In this document: positions 34,739-42,222 of the stretch, one piece after another
How the letters are laid out: every line of letters starts with the position of its first letter
Position numbering within the stretch: position 1 is the first letter of the stretch
Assembly (NCBI RefSeq): GCF_003369795.1
Contig: NZ_CP026730.1
Location: 3,658,001-3,722,000 of the forward strand
Origin: Streptomyces sp. CB09001
Lineage (GTDB): Bacteria > Actinomycetota > Actinomycetes > Streptomycetales > Streptomycetaceae
Direction: 5' to 3'
Length of the DNA: 64,000 nt
Made by a program: the position numbers and the translations under genes
Notes under the pieces: model-generated
What the model was told of the DNA's origin: nothing
What the model saw: the letters and a program-made list of their open reading frames with translations, nothing else
Database searches by the model: none

Positions 34739-34770
34739 GGGTGGAGCGACTCCTTCGGGCGCACGCCAGT

Positions 34771-34842
34771 AACTAACTGGTTGGTTGGAACTAACTCCGG
34801 GAGCCCGGCCCGCATTCCCGAGCAGGCCAACCAAATAGTTGG
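34771..34842. promoter_or_regulatory. Candidate operators between MFS and tetR genes
   Basis: AACTAACTGGTTGG at 34771-34784 with a second AACTAAC at 34789-34795, and the inverted repeat CCAAC-6-GTTGG at 34827-34842 just upstream of the tetR start. These AT-rich GTTGG/CCAAC elements stand out in the divergent promoter and are the likely binding sites of the TetR protein. Confidence 0.55.
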
Positions 34843-34871
34843 TATCCGTTCCGCCCCGCTACCCTTGCCCC

Positions 34872-35450
34872 ATGGCAGCAAGGGACCCCGAGGCCACCAA
34901 GGCCCGGATCTTCGAGGCGGCGGTGGCGGAGTTCGCCCGCCACGGCATCGCCGGCGCGCGCATCGACCGCATCGCGGCCGAGGCCAAGGCCAACAAGCAG
35001 CTGATCTACGCCTACTACGGCAACAAGGGCGAGCTGTTCGCGTCCGTCCTCGAGAAGAAGATGCTCGACCTCGCGATCTCCGTCCCCGTCGACCCGGACG
35101 ACGTCGAGGGCTGGATCGACCGTCTGCTGGACTACCACGCCGCCCACCCGGAGCTGCTGCGCCTGCTCTTCTGGGAGGGCGTGGAGTACGGCACTGCCGA
35201 GCTGCCCCACGAGGCCGAACGCCAGGCCCACTACGCCCGCAAGGTCGCCGCCGTGCGGGACGCCCAGGAGCGCGGCGTGGTCACCGCCGCCATCCCGGCG
35301 CCCGACCTCCTGTTCCTGCTGATCGCGATGGCCAACTGGGCGGTCGTCGTGCCCCAGATGAAGCGCATCCTCGTCGGCGGCGGGGACGACGACGCCGACC
35401 GCCTGCGCGACTCGATCAAGAAGGCGGCCCGCCGCATCGTCGAGGGATGA
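34872..35450 (+). CDS. TetR/AcrR family regulator
   Basis: Repressor of 192 residues. The helix-turn-helix lies at about 28-55 (RIDRIAAEAKANKQLIYAYYGNKGEL in part); the C-terminal domain includes HPELLRLLFWEGVEYG, typical of TetR ligand domains of the actinobacterial AcrR type. It is divergent from the MFS gene at 34738. ATG 34872 (MAARDPEATK) sits 30 bases after the GTTGG inverted repeat; a GTG-independent earlier start at 34839 overlaps that operator and is unlikely. Confidence 0.9.
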   Translation: MAARDPEATKARIFEAAVAEFARHGIAGARIDRIAAEAKANKQLIYAYYGNKGELFASVLEKKMLDLAISVPVDPDDVEGWIDRLLDYHAAHPELLRLLFWEGVEYGTAELPHEAERQAHYARKVAAVRDAQERGVVTAAIPAPDLLFLLIAMANWAVVVPQMKRILVGGGDDDADRLRDSIKKAARRIVEG

Positions 35451-35466
35451 CCCGGCGGGAGGGGCG

Positions 35467-38400
35467 TCAGTTGGTCCCGATCCGCGAGAGCAGCTCGACG
35501 ATCCGGGACTGCACCTCACCGCTGGTGGAACGCTCCGCCAGGAACAGCACCGTCTCGCCCGAGGCCAGCCGCGGCAGGTCGTCCTGGTCGACGGCGGCGG
35601 TGTAGACGACCAGCGGGGTGCGGTTGAGCTGCCCGTTGGCGCGCAGCCAGTCGACGATCCCGGCGGACCCCTCCTGGCGCCGCTGCACCCGCATCAGGTC
35701 CATCACGACCAGGTTCGGCCGGAACTGCCCGGCCAGCGTCACCGCGTCGGCGTCGCTCGCCGCCCGCGCCACCTGCATCCCGCGCCGCTCCAGCGTCGAG
35801 GTCAGCGCCAGCGCGATCTCCGCGTGCTCCTCGATCAGCAGGACGCGCGGCGGGTGCTGCTCGCTGTCCCGGGGCGCGAGCGCCTTCAGCAGGACGGCCG
35901 GATCGGCGCCGTAGGCGGCGTCCCGTGAGGCCTGTCCGAGCCCGGCCGTGACCAGCACCGGCACCTCGGCCGCCACCGCCGCCTGCCGCAGCGACTGGAG
36001 CGCCGTACGCGTGATCGGCCCGGTCAGCGGGTCCACGAACAGCGCGGCCGGGAACGCCGCGATCTGCGCGTCGACCTCCTCGCGCGAGTTCACGATCACC
36101 GGCCGGTAGCCGCGGTCGCTGAGCGCCTGCTGCGTGGAGACGTCCGGCGCGGGCCACACCAGCAGCCGACGCGGGTTGTCCAGCGGCTCCGGCGGCAGCT
36201 CGTCGTCCATCGGCTGCGGGCGCGGCGGGTCGGCCACCTCGACGGCACCGCCGGGTCCGTCCAGCGGTTCGGGTCCCTCGGCGGCGTTCCGGTCCGGCGC
36301 CCCTATGGCGTACGACCGTCCGGCGCCCTCGGTGACCGGCGCGAGCCGTCCCTGACCGCCGGCCAGGGACGGCTGATCCTGGGACTGCCTCGGGGGCTGC
36401 GGCTGGGCCTGCTTCTTCGGCTGCGTGCCCGGCGGCTGCTCGGCGGGCGGGTGCGGGCGGGCCGACGGCGCCGTCCCGGTGGCGGCCGGGTCGGGCGGCG
36501 TGCCCAGCTTGCGGCGTCGGCCGCCGCCGCCCGGCTGGTGCGGGGCGGGTGTGGCCGACGGCTGCTGCACCTGGACCGCCTGCCGGTTGAACGGCACCCC
36601 CTGGCCCAGGGTCCGCACGCTGATCGCCCGTCCCTGTGTCGAGTTCGGGTCGACGGGGGCGGAAGCCTCGGCGGGCAGCGGCTGCGCCGCGCGCGGGGCG
36701 GGCGCGTTCTCGGGCGGCAGCGGGGTGCCCCGGCTCGGCGTGTTGGCGGGAACGCCCTGTGCGGCCGCGGGGGCGGCAGGAGCGGCGGGAGCTGGAGAGG
36801 CCGGAGGCGGAACGGGAGCGGCGGGCGCTCCGGACGCCGGCGGTACGGGGGCCCCGCCGGGCGGTACGGAGGCGCCGGCGCCCTGGGTGTCCGCGGCGGC
36901 GGGCCACGGCTGCGGCGCCGGGGCGGGCGACCCCGGGACGGCGGGCGTCGCGGTCCCGGCACCGGACCCGGCGGGCCGGGGCGCCGGTGCCTCGGCGCGG
37001 GCGCGGGCCGGGGCGGGCACGGGGGCTCCGTGCACCGGCGGCGCCCCCTGGACCGGGACGCTCTGCGCGGGCGCGTTCTGCGGCGGGACCGGAGCCGCCT
37101 CGTCGGCCGGGCGCGCGGCCCCGGCCCGTCGGCGGCGCCCGGTCGGTGCCTCGGCCGGGTGGGGCTGCGGCGGCGTGTGGTCCTCGGACTGGTCGTGCGG
37201 TACCGCGTCGTGACGGCCGACGTGGGGCAGGGCGTCACCGGGAGCGGCGGGCCCGGGCACCCGGACCCGACCGGGCTGCCCCTGCACCGGGGCCGGCACC
37301 GGCGTCGGTCCCTGAACCTGAACCTGCCCCTGGGCCTGCGCCCCCACCGCCTCGGTCGTCTCCTCGGAAGGACGGTCGGCGTCGGCGGGAGGCAGGGCGA
37401 ACACCTGGCGCGGAGCGGCCTCCTGCGCCGCGGCGCGCTCGTTGGCCGAGGCCAGGGCACGGCGTCGGCGCCCCGTCGGCCGGTCGGTGTTCGCCGGGTC
37501 TGCCGCGTCTGCCGGGTCCGACTCGCCGGCCTGGGCGGGCAGGGCCGGGGGCAGCGCGTGCTGCTCGCCGCCGTCCTGTCCGGCCCGGCGTCCGGTGGGC
37601 GCGGGCACGCCCTGCGGCGGGACGGTCCCACCGAGACCGGTGTTGGACGCCGCGGCCCCTCCGCCGTGCTCGCCGGCCATGACGACGGCACCCTCGGACA
37701 CCCCGCCGAGCGCTGCCTGCGGCATCCCGGCGGCCTCGGCGCCCGACCCCTCCGCGGACCGTCCACGCCGACGCCCGGTACCCCCGGCCCCGGCATCCGC
37801 GCCGGGCCCGGCCTGCGCGGGCACGGGAAGCGGAGCCGATACGTCGTCCGGCCCCTGCCCCGGCAACTGCGCGCCGGTCTCGGCCCCGGTCTCGGCCTGG
37901 GCGGCACGCCGCCTGCGCCGTCCGGTCGGTGCGGAGTTCCCCGCCTCGGGCCCGGCAGCACCGGCACCGCCCGGCGCACCGGGGACCTCGCTCTCCAGGA
38001 ACGCGTCGACGGAGGCCCGGCGCGCCCTCCGCCGCCCGCCCCCGGGAGCGGGCTCGCGAACGGCCACGGTGCCCTGCGAGCCCACGCCACCGGCCGCGCC
38101 GGCCCGGGCGTCCGGCACGGCGGGGGCGACCTGCGCCAGCTCGGCACCCTGGGCGGTGACGGCACCCGCCCCGCCGCCGATCGGCACCTCCAGCACGAAC
38201 GCGCTGCCGCTCATGCCCGGCACGTCGTGCGTCTGCAGCACGCCGCCGTGCGCCCGCACGATCCCGCGCACGATCGGCTCGTGCACCGGGTCTCCCCCGG
38301 CGTACGGCCCGCGCACCTCGATGCGCACGACCTCGCCGCGCTGCGCCGCCGCGACCACGACGGTGTTGTCCAGGTAGCCGCCCGTCGCCGACACGGGCGA

Positions 38401-39831
38401 GTTGCCGGTGGCGTCGACGCCCGCGACGTCCGCGACGAGGTGCGCGAGCGCGGTGGCCAGCAGCCGGGGATCGACCTCGGCCTCGATCGGCGGCGCGTGC
38501 ACGGCGAACTGCACCCGCCCCGGGCCGATCAGCTCCACGGCCCCGTCGACACCCGCGGCGACGACGGCGTCGAGCATCACCTTCGTACGGGCGACCTGTT
38601 CGTTGCCCACGTCGAGGCGCTGGTAGCCGAGGACGTTGTCGATGAGGGTGGTGATGCGCGAGTAGCCGGCCGACAGGTGGTGCAGCACCTGGTTGGCCTC
38701 GGGCCACAACTGCCCGGCGTCGTCCGACGCCAGCGCCGCCAGCTCCCGGCGCAGCTCGTCCAGCGGTCCGCGCAGGGAGTCGCCGAGGAGCACGAGCAGC
38801 TGTTCGTGCCGTCCGGCGATCGCCTCGTAGCGGTCCTTCTCCCGCTCACCGAGGGCGGCGTAGCGGTCGGCGTCCGCGGCGAGCTCCTCCGCGTGCTGCT
38901 CCCGCAGCTCCTCCAGCTCGGCGGCGTGCCGCTGCCGCAGCTCGGTCAGCTCGGCGGCATGCTCCTCGGCGAGCCGCTCCAACTCCTCGGAGTGCCGCCG
39001 CTCCGCGTCCTCGTGCTCCTTGACGAGGGCGTCGTAGGGGCGCCGGTCGGTGAAGGTCATCACGGCGCCGACGAGCTGGTCGCCGTCGCGCACGGGTGCG
39101 GTCGTCAGGTCGACCGGCAGCTGTTCGCCGCTCTTGGCGAACACCACCTGCCCGCGCACCCGGTGCTTGCGTCCGGAGCGCAGGGTGTCGGCGAGCGGGG
39201 ACTCGTCGTACGGGAAGGGCGAGCCGTCGGCGCGCGAGTGCAGGACCAGGGTGTGCAGCTCCCGGCCGCCCAGTTCACCGGCGCGGTAGCCCAGGATCTG
39301 CGCGGCGGCCGGGTTGACGAGGACGATCCGCCCGTCGGTGTCGGTGCCGACGACGCCCTCGGAGGCGGCCCGCAGGATCATCTCGGTCTGCCGCTGCGAA
39401 CGGGCCAGCTCGGCCTCGGTGTCGACGGTGCCGGAGAGGTCGCGGACGACCAGCATCAGCAACTCGTCGCCGGTGTAGCCGTAGGTGTCGTAGGCCTGCT
39501 GGCCGGTCTCCAGGTTGGCGCTGGTGACCTCGACGGGGAACTCGGAGCCGTCGGTGCGCCGCGCGACCATCCGCGTCGGCTTGGTGCGCGCCCGCGGGTC
39601 GATGTGGTCGGGGCGCCGCATGGAGCCCGGGATCAGCCGCGAGTCGAACTGCGGCAGCAGATCCAGCAGCCCCCGCCCCACCAGCGCGGTGCCCGGCGTC
39701 TCGAACGCCTCCAGCGCGATGGTGTTCGCGTTGACCACGGTGCCGTTGGCGTTGACCAGGACCAACGCGTCCGGCAGCGCGTCCAGTATGGCTGCGAGGC
39801 GAGCAGTGCCTCGGGATGGCCTGCTGCTCAC
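35467..39831 (-). CDS. PAS-domain hybrid sensor pseudokinase with disordered GRRR-repeat linker and receiver-like domains
   Basis: Very large protein (1454 residues) built like a hybrid histidine kinase. Two PAS domains (about 10-130 and 150-265), a coiled coil (267-330, heptads of Glu/Leu/Ala), a DHp-like helix pair and an ATPase-like domain (about 430-550) lead to a ~670-residue Pro/Ala/Gly-rich linker, then two receiver-like domains (about 1220-1310 and 1325-1454). The kinase core lacks key residues: the H-box reads GDSLRGPL instead of SHELRTPL, and DxGxG reads RGPYAGG. The last receiver keeps Asp (VVMDLM) and Thr (VYTAAV) but has LAER where Lys-Pro is expected. GTG 39831 follows AGGAGG. 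It probably signals by binding rather than phosphotransfer. Confidence 0.85.
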   Translation of the reverse strand: MSSRPSRGTARLAAILDALPDALVLVNANGTVVNANTIALEAFETPGTALVGRGLLDLLPQFDSRLIPGSMRRPDHIDPRARTKPTRMVARRTDGSEFPVEVTSANLETGQQAYDTYGYTGDELLMLVVRDLSGTVDTEAELARSQRQTEMILRAASEGVVGTDTDGRIVLVNPAAAQILGYRAGELGGRELHTLVLHSRADGSPFPYDESPLADTLRSGRKHRVRGQVVFAKSGEQLPVDLTTAPVRDGDQLVGAVMTFTDRRPYDALVKEHEDAERRHSEELERLAEEHAAELTELRQRHAAELEELREQHAEELAADADRYAALGEREKDRYEAIAGRHEQLLVLLGDSLRGPLDELRRELAALASDDAGQLWPEANQVLHHLSAGYSRITTLIDNVLGYQRLDVGNEQVARTKVMLDAVVAAGVDGAVELIGPGRVQFAVHAPPIEAEVDPRLLATALAHLVADVAGVDATGNSPVSATGGYLDNTVVVAAAQRGEVVRIEVRGPYAGGDPVHEPIVRGIVRAHGGVLQTHDVPGMSGSAFVLEVPIGGGAGAVTAQGAELAQVAPAVPDARAGAAGGVGSQGTVAVREPAPGGGRRRARRASVDAFLESEVPGAPGGAGAAGPEAGNSAPTGRRRRRAAQAETGAETGAQLPGQGPDDVSAPLPVPAQAGPGADAGAGGTGRRRGRSAEGSGAEAAGMPQAALGGVSEGAVVMAGEHGGGAAASNTGLGGTVPPQGVPAPTGRRAGQDGGEQHALPPALPAQAGESDPADAADPANTDRPTGRRRRALASANERAAAQEAAPRQVFALPPADADRPSEETTEAVGAQAQGQVQVQGPTPVPAPVQGQPGRVRVPGPAAPGDALPHVGRHDAVPHDQSEDHTPPQPHPAEAPTGRRRRAGAARPADEAAPVPPQNAPAQSVPVQGAPPVHGAPVPAPARARAEAPAPRPAGSGAGTATPAVPGSPAPAPQPWPAAADTQGAGASVPPGGAPVPPASGAPAAPVPPPASPAPAAPAAPAAAQGVPANTPSRGTPLPPENAPAPRAAQPLPAEASAPVDPNSTQGRAISVRTLGQGVPFNRQAVQVQQPSATPAPHQPGGGGRRRKLGTPPDPAATGTAPSARPHPPAEQPPGTQPKKQAQPQPPRQSQDQPSLAGGQGRLAPVTEGAGRSYAIGAPDRNAAEGPEPLDGPGGAVEVADPPRPQPMDDELPPEPLDNPRRLLVWPAPDVSTQQALSDRGYRPVIVNSREEVDAQIAAFPAALFVDPLTGPITRTALQSLRQAAVAAEVPVLVTAGLGQASRDAAYGADPAVLLKALAPRDSEQHPPRVLLIEEHAEIALALTSTLERRGMQVARAASDADAVTLAGQFRPNLVVMDLMRVQRRQEGSAGIVDWLRANGQLNRTPLVVYTAAVDQDDLPRLASGETVLFLAERSTSGEVQSRIVELLSRIGTN

Positions 39832-40005
39832 GAGACGCTTCCCTCCTGTTACCGCACTTGCCGACCGCCTGGGCCATCTTGCCAATCGGCCCGCAGCGTG
39901 TCACGCGAGGGAGTCTAAGGGTTGGGGCCCCGCGGGCGGCGGGGGATGGGACGGAGGTCGCACGAGGAAGTGACGTAGAACGTGTGACCGATGACCGTCC
40001 GGGCC

Positions 40006-40470
40006 CTACGACCGGGCCGGGGTCCCCACCTCGGGCAGTAGCGGCACCATGCGGTCCCAGCGGGAGATCTCGCAGCCGTCGCGGCGGTCGTACGTCGCGT
40101 CGACGGGGCGCCCGGCCCAGGTGCCGGTGACGTGTGCGGTGGCGGGTCCGCCGTACTGCATGGTGCAGACGCTGCCCTCGGGCACCGGCGCGAAGACCTC
40201 CTGACCCCACCGGGTGTCGCGGTCGACGACGGCACAGGCGCCCTCCGGGTCGGGGTGGTCGCCGTTGGCGGGGTGGCAGGACAGCTCGTACGTGCCGTCC
40301 ATGCCCGGGCCGGCGTCGCGGAAGGTGACCGTGAGGCGGTCACCGTCCCGAGCACCGGGACCGGCGACCGCGGCCGAGGGCGCGGCGCAGACGGAGGCGA
40401 GGGCGGCGGCGGACAGGGCGGCGGCGCCGAGGAGGCGGGCGGCGGCGGGGGTGCGGGTCACCTGGAACAT
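40006..40470 (-). CDS. Streptomyces subtilisin inhibitor (SSI) family protein
   Basis: Secreted protease inhibitor of 154 residues. A signal peptide (1-36) ends near AVA. The four SSI cysteines are present in order (ELSC, GAC, VCTM, DGC), forming the two disulphides of the family. By comparison with SSI (CPMVY at the reactive site), the exposed loop here is CTMQYGG, placing Met at P1 and Gln at P1', which predicts inhibition of subtilisin-like enzymes. The domain also has the GTWAGRPVDATYDRRDGCEISRW run. It stands between the big sensor gene and a tRNA gene, transcribed to the left. Confidence 0.9.
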   Translation of the reverse strand: MFQVTRTPAAARLLGAAALSAAALASVCAAPSAAVAGPGARDGDRLTVTFRDAGPGMDGTYELSCHPANGDHPDPEGACAVVDRDTRWGQEVFAPVPEGSVCTMQYGGPATAHVTGTWAGRPVDATYDRRDGCEISRWDRMVPLLPEVGTPARS

Positions 40471-40651
40471 GACCTGACCAACGCGCCGGCCGCCCGGACG
40501 TTGCGCGCCGGGCCGGTGGACTACGCCGTAAGGGCTTTGCTCTGTGGCCTGCCCGCCTAGTACCGTAGGGGTCGATTGGTGACAGCGCGCTCAACTGTGT
40601 CATCATCGGCACGCGCCACTCGCGCTCGCCCGCGAGATGGTGATGTTGTCT

Positions 40652-40742
40652 GGAGGCGTCGCCTAGTCCGGTCTATGGCGCCGCACTGCTAATGCGGTTT
40701 GGGTTTTAAAGCCCATCGAGGGTTCAAATCCCTCCGCCTCCG
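40652..40742 (+). tRNA. tRNA-Ser (anticodon GCT)
   Basis: 91-base class II tRNA. Acceptor arms GGAGGCG (40652-40658) and CGCCTCC (40735-40741), discriminator G40742. Anticodon stem CCGCA/TGCGG with loop CTGCTAA gives GCT, for AGC/AGU serine codons. Long variable arm and T-loop GGTTCAAATCC are present. A terminator hairpin follows. Confidence 0.95.
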
Positions 40743-40752
40743 CACGATCACT

Positions 40753-40782
40753 GAAGCCCCGGCCCCACACGGTCGGGGCTTC
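40753..40782 (+). terminator. Terminator of tRNA-Ser(GCT)
   Basis: Arms GAAGCCCCGGCC (40753-40764) and GGTCGGGGCTTC (40771-40782), one mismatch, 6-base loop, ten bases after the tRNA 3' end. Confidence 0.75.
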
Positions 40783-40846
40783 GGTGTTGTCGGCAGCCCG
40801 CAACAGTCGTTTGCCCAGGTCACAAGGGGTGCGGCCAATGGATTTC

Positions 40847-40867
40847 ACATGACGGCGGCAGTCATGT
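40847..40867. promoter_or_regulatory. Inverted repeat in tRNA-Arg promoter region
   Basis: ACATGAC (40847-40853), 7-base spacer, GTCATGT (40861-40867), followed by TAATGT, which could be a -10 element for tRNA-Arg about 65 bases downstream. Function unproven. Confidence 0.35.
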
Positions 40868-40934
40868 AATGTTCTTCCTGTCGCCGCGAACGGGCCGGAA
40901 GGAACGGGAGCGGCGGTAGAACTGAACAAGACAA

Positions 40935-41007
40935 GCACTCGTAGCTTAACGGATAGAGCATCTGACTACGGATCAGAAGGTTGCAGGTTCGAATCCTGCC
41001 GAGTGCA
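40935..41007 (+). tRNA. tRNA-Arg (anticodon ACG)
   Basis: 73-base tRNA. Acceptor arms GCACTCG (40935-40941) and CGAGTGC (41000-41006), discriminator A41007. The anticodon loop CTACGGA gives ACG, whose first base would be edited to inosine to read CGC/CGU. T-arm GCAGGTTCGAATCCTGC. CCA not encoded. Confidence 0.95.
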
Positions 41008-41016
41008 CAGTGAGTC

Positions 41017-41048
41017 GGAAGCCCCGTGGATATCTCCACGGGGCTTCC
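41017..41048 (+). terminator. Terminator of tRNA-Arg
   Basis: Perfect 14-base arms GGAAGCCCCGTGGA / TCCACGGGGCTTCC (41017-41030 / 41035-41048), loop TATC, followed by a pyrimidine-rich GCTTTCTCTT. Confidence 0.85.
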
Positions 41049-41117
41049 GCTTTCTCTTGAGGTAGCTGAGTAGGCGTACTCATGTGCCCGTTCCGCGTGC
41101 GGGACAGGGTGGCGGAC

Positions 41118-41525
41118 ATGGACCTGCCTGTTGCTCCGCCGGCGTTCGACGCCACCAGCGGCACCGGACGCCGGCGCCGTGCGGACGTCGGTGTCGACAT
41201 CGGGGCCGGGTGCGGTCTCGTGCTCCTGGAGTTGACCGCCCTGGCGGTGATCTTCGGCCTCTGGTTCCTGTCCGGGTTCAACCTCGACCCGGCGGAGAGC
41301 GCCGCGCCGGACCCGCTGTGGAACTACCTGGCCGCCGTCGGCGGAGTCGGAGTCCTCGCCGGGGTGGCGGCTGCGGTCGCCGCGCGGGCCAGGGCCGTGG
41401 TGACGGTGGTCGGTCAGGCCGTCATGGTCGGCTTGGTCTGTGTCGTCGTTTTCGGTGGTGTCGTGCTTCAGTCCCATCAGGAACAGCGGTGCCGTGACAT
41501 GCCGTCGGCGGTGGGGTGCACGTAG
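41118..41525 (+). CDS. Hypothetical small membrane protein
   Basis: Protein of 135 residues (from ATG 41118, MDLPVAP) with three hydrophobic helices at about 38-62, 75-96 and 100-122 and a short Cys-containing tail ending DMPSAVGCT. A basic patch GRRRRADVG precedes the first helix. No family recognised. The frame opens 12 codons earlier (41082), so the start is uncertain. It follows the tRNA-Arg terminator and is convergent with the DUF6010-like gene. Confidence 0.6.
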   Translation: MDLPVAPPAFDATSGTGRRRRADVGVDIGAGCGLVLLELTALAVIFGLWFLSGFNLDPAESAAPDPLWNYLAAVGGVGVLAGVAAAVAARARAVVTVVGQAVMVGLVCVVVFGGVVLQSHQEQRCRDMPSAVGCT

Positions 41526-41547
41526 GGCGAGCAGGGCGTGCGGCTCG

Positions 41548-41979
41548 TCACGTGAGCTCGCGTCGGCCCGGAACGCCGCGCCCCGGGAGGAGTTCGCGCA
41601 GGGGCGGCCCGCCGCGCAGGCACCACAGGGCGATGACCGGGTCGCAGATCGCGCAGCCCAGGGACGAGTCGTGGGCGAAGGGGAGGATCGGGTTGCCCTT
41701 CAGGTGGTGGACGACGTCCCACGCGGTGTGCAGCAGCCAGCCGATGCCGATGAACGTCCAGGACGTGAGGCCCCGGTAGGCGACGTACAGCATGAGCGCG
41801 CCGAACGGGAGCTCCCAGACGCCCAGGCCGCCGCCCGAGAAGTAGACGCCCCCGGCCCCGGCGATCCCGAGGGCGTTCAGGGGACGGCGGTGCGGGTCCG
41901 GGACGAGGGACAGGAGCAGGACGACGAGGAGGCCGATGCCGATCGGCATGACGTGAGGGAGGAGGCCGGCAGGGTTCAT
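41548..41979 (-). CDS. DUF6010-like membrane protein
   Basis: Membrane protein of 143 residues with four hydrophobic segments (about 8-26, 38-55, 62-80, 108-120). The middle part, WTFIGIGWLLHTAWDVVHH, with its paired Trp and His, and PFAHDSSLGCAICDPVIALW resemble the DUF6010 family as I know it. Role unknown. The ATG 41979 (MNPAGLLPHV) is preceded by GGCCGGCAGG, a weak ribosome site. It is convergent with the small membrane protein at 41118. Confidence 0.75.
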   Translation of the reverse strand: MNPAGLLPHVMPIGIGLLVVLLLSLVPDPHRRPLNALGIAGAGGVYFSGGGLGVWELPFGALMLYVAYRGLTSWTFIGIGWLLHTAWDVVHHLKGNPILPFAHDSSLGCAICDPVIALWCLRGGPPLRELLPGRGVPGRRELT

Positions 41980-42172
41980 GCGGGCACGCTATGCACGGCA
42001 CGAGGGGTGTCCCAGTGGCGCGAGTGACAGGTTCCGACGGATTGTCGCCGACGGAACTCGACGGCCGTGGGCCCCGGGAGCCGGGCGACACGGCGGGTGC
42101 GGCGGCCGACCGGACGTGAGTACGGTCCGCAACTGTGTCTAGGGTGTGCGCATGTTGAGAGGACCAGTCTTC

Positions 42173-42199
42173 ATATCCGACCGGGCGATATCCGACCGG
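42173..42199 (+). repeat. Direct repeat ATATCCGACCGG upstream of the PBP gene
   Basis: ATATCCGACCGG occurs at 42173-42184 and again at 42188-42199, a 15-base period, ending 23 bases before the GTG start of the PBP gene. It could be a two-site binding element or an mRNA-leader feature. Confidence 0.5.
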
Positions 42200-42222
42200 C
42201 CGAGCCTCGACGGAGGCGCACG

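Noticed and set aside
41082..41117. Upstream ATG 41082 as the start of the small membrane protein
   Set aside because: Possible, but the added residues (MCPFRVRDRVAD) look non-conserved. I used 41118 with low certainty.
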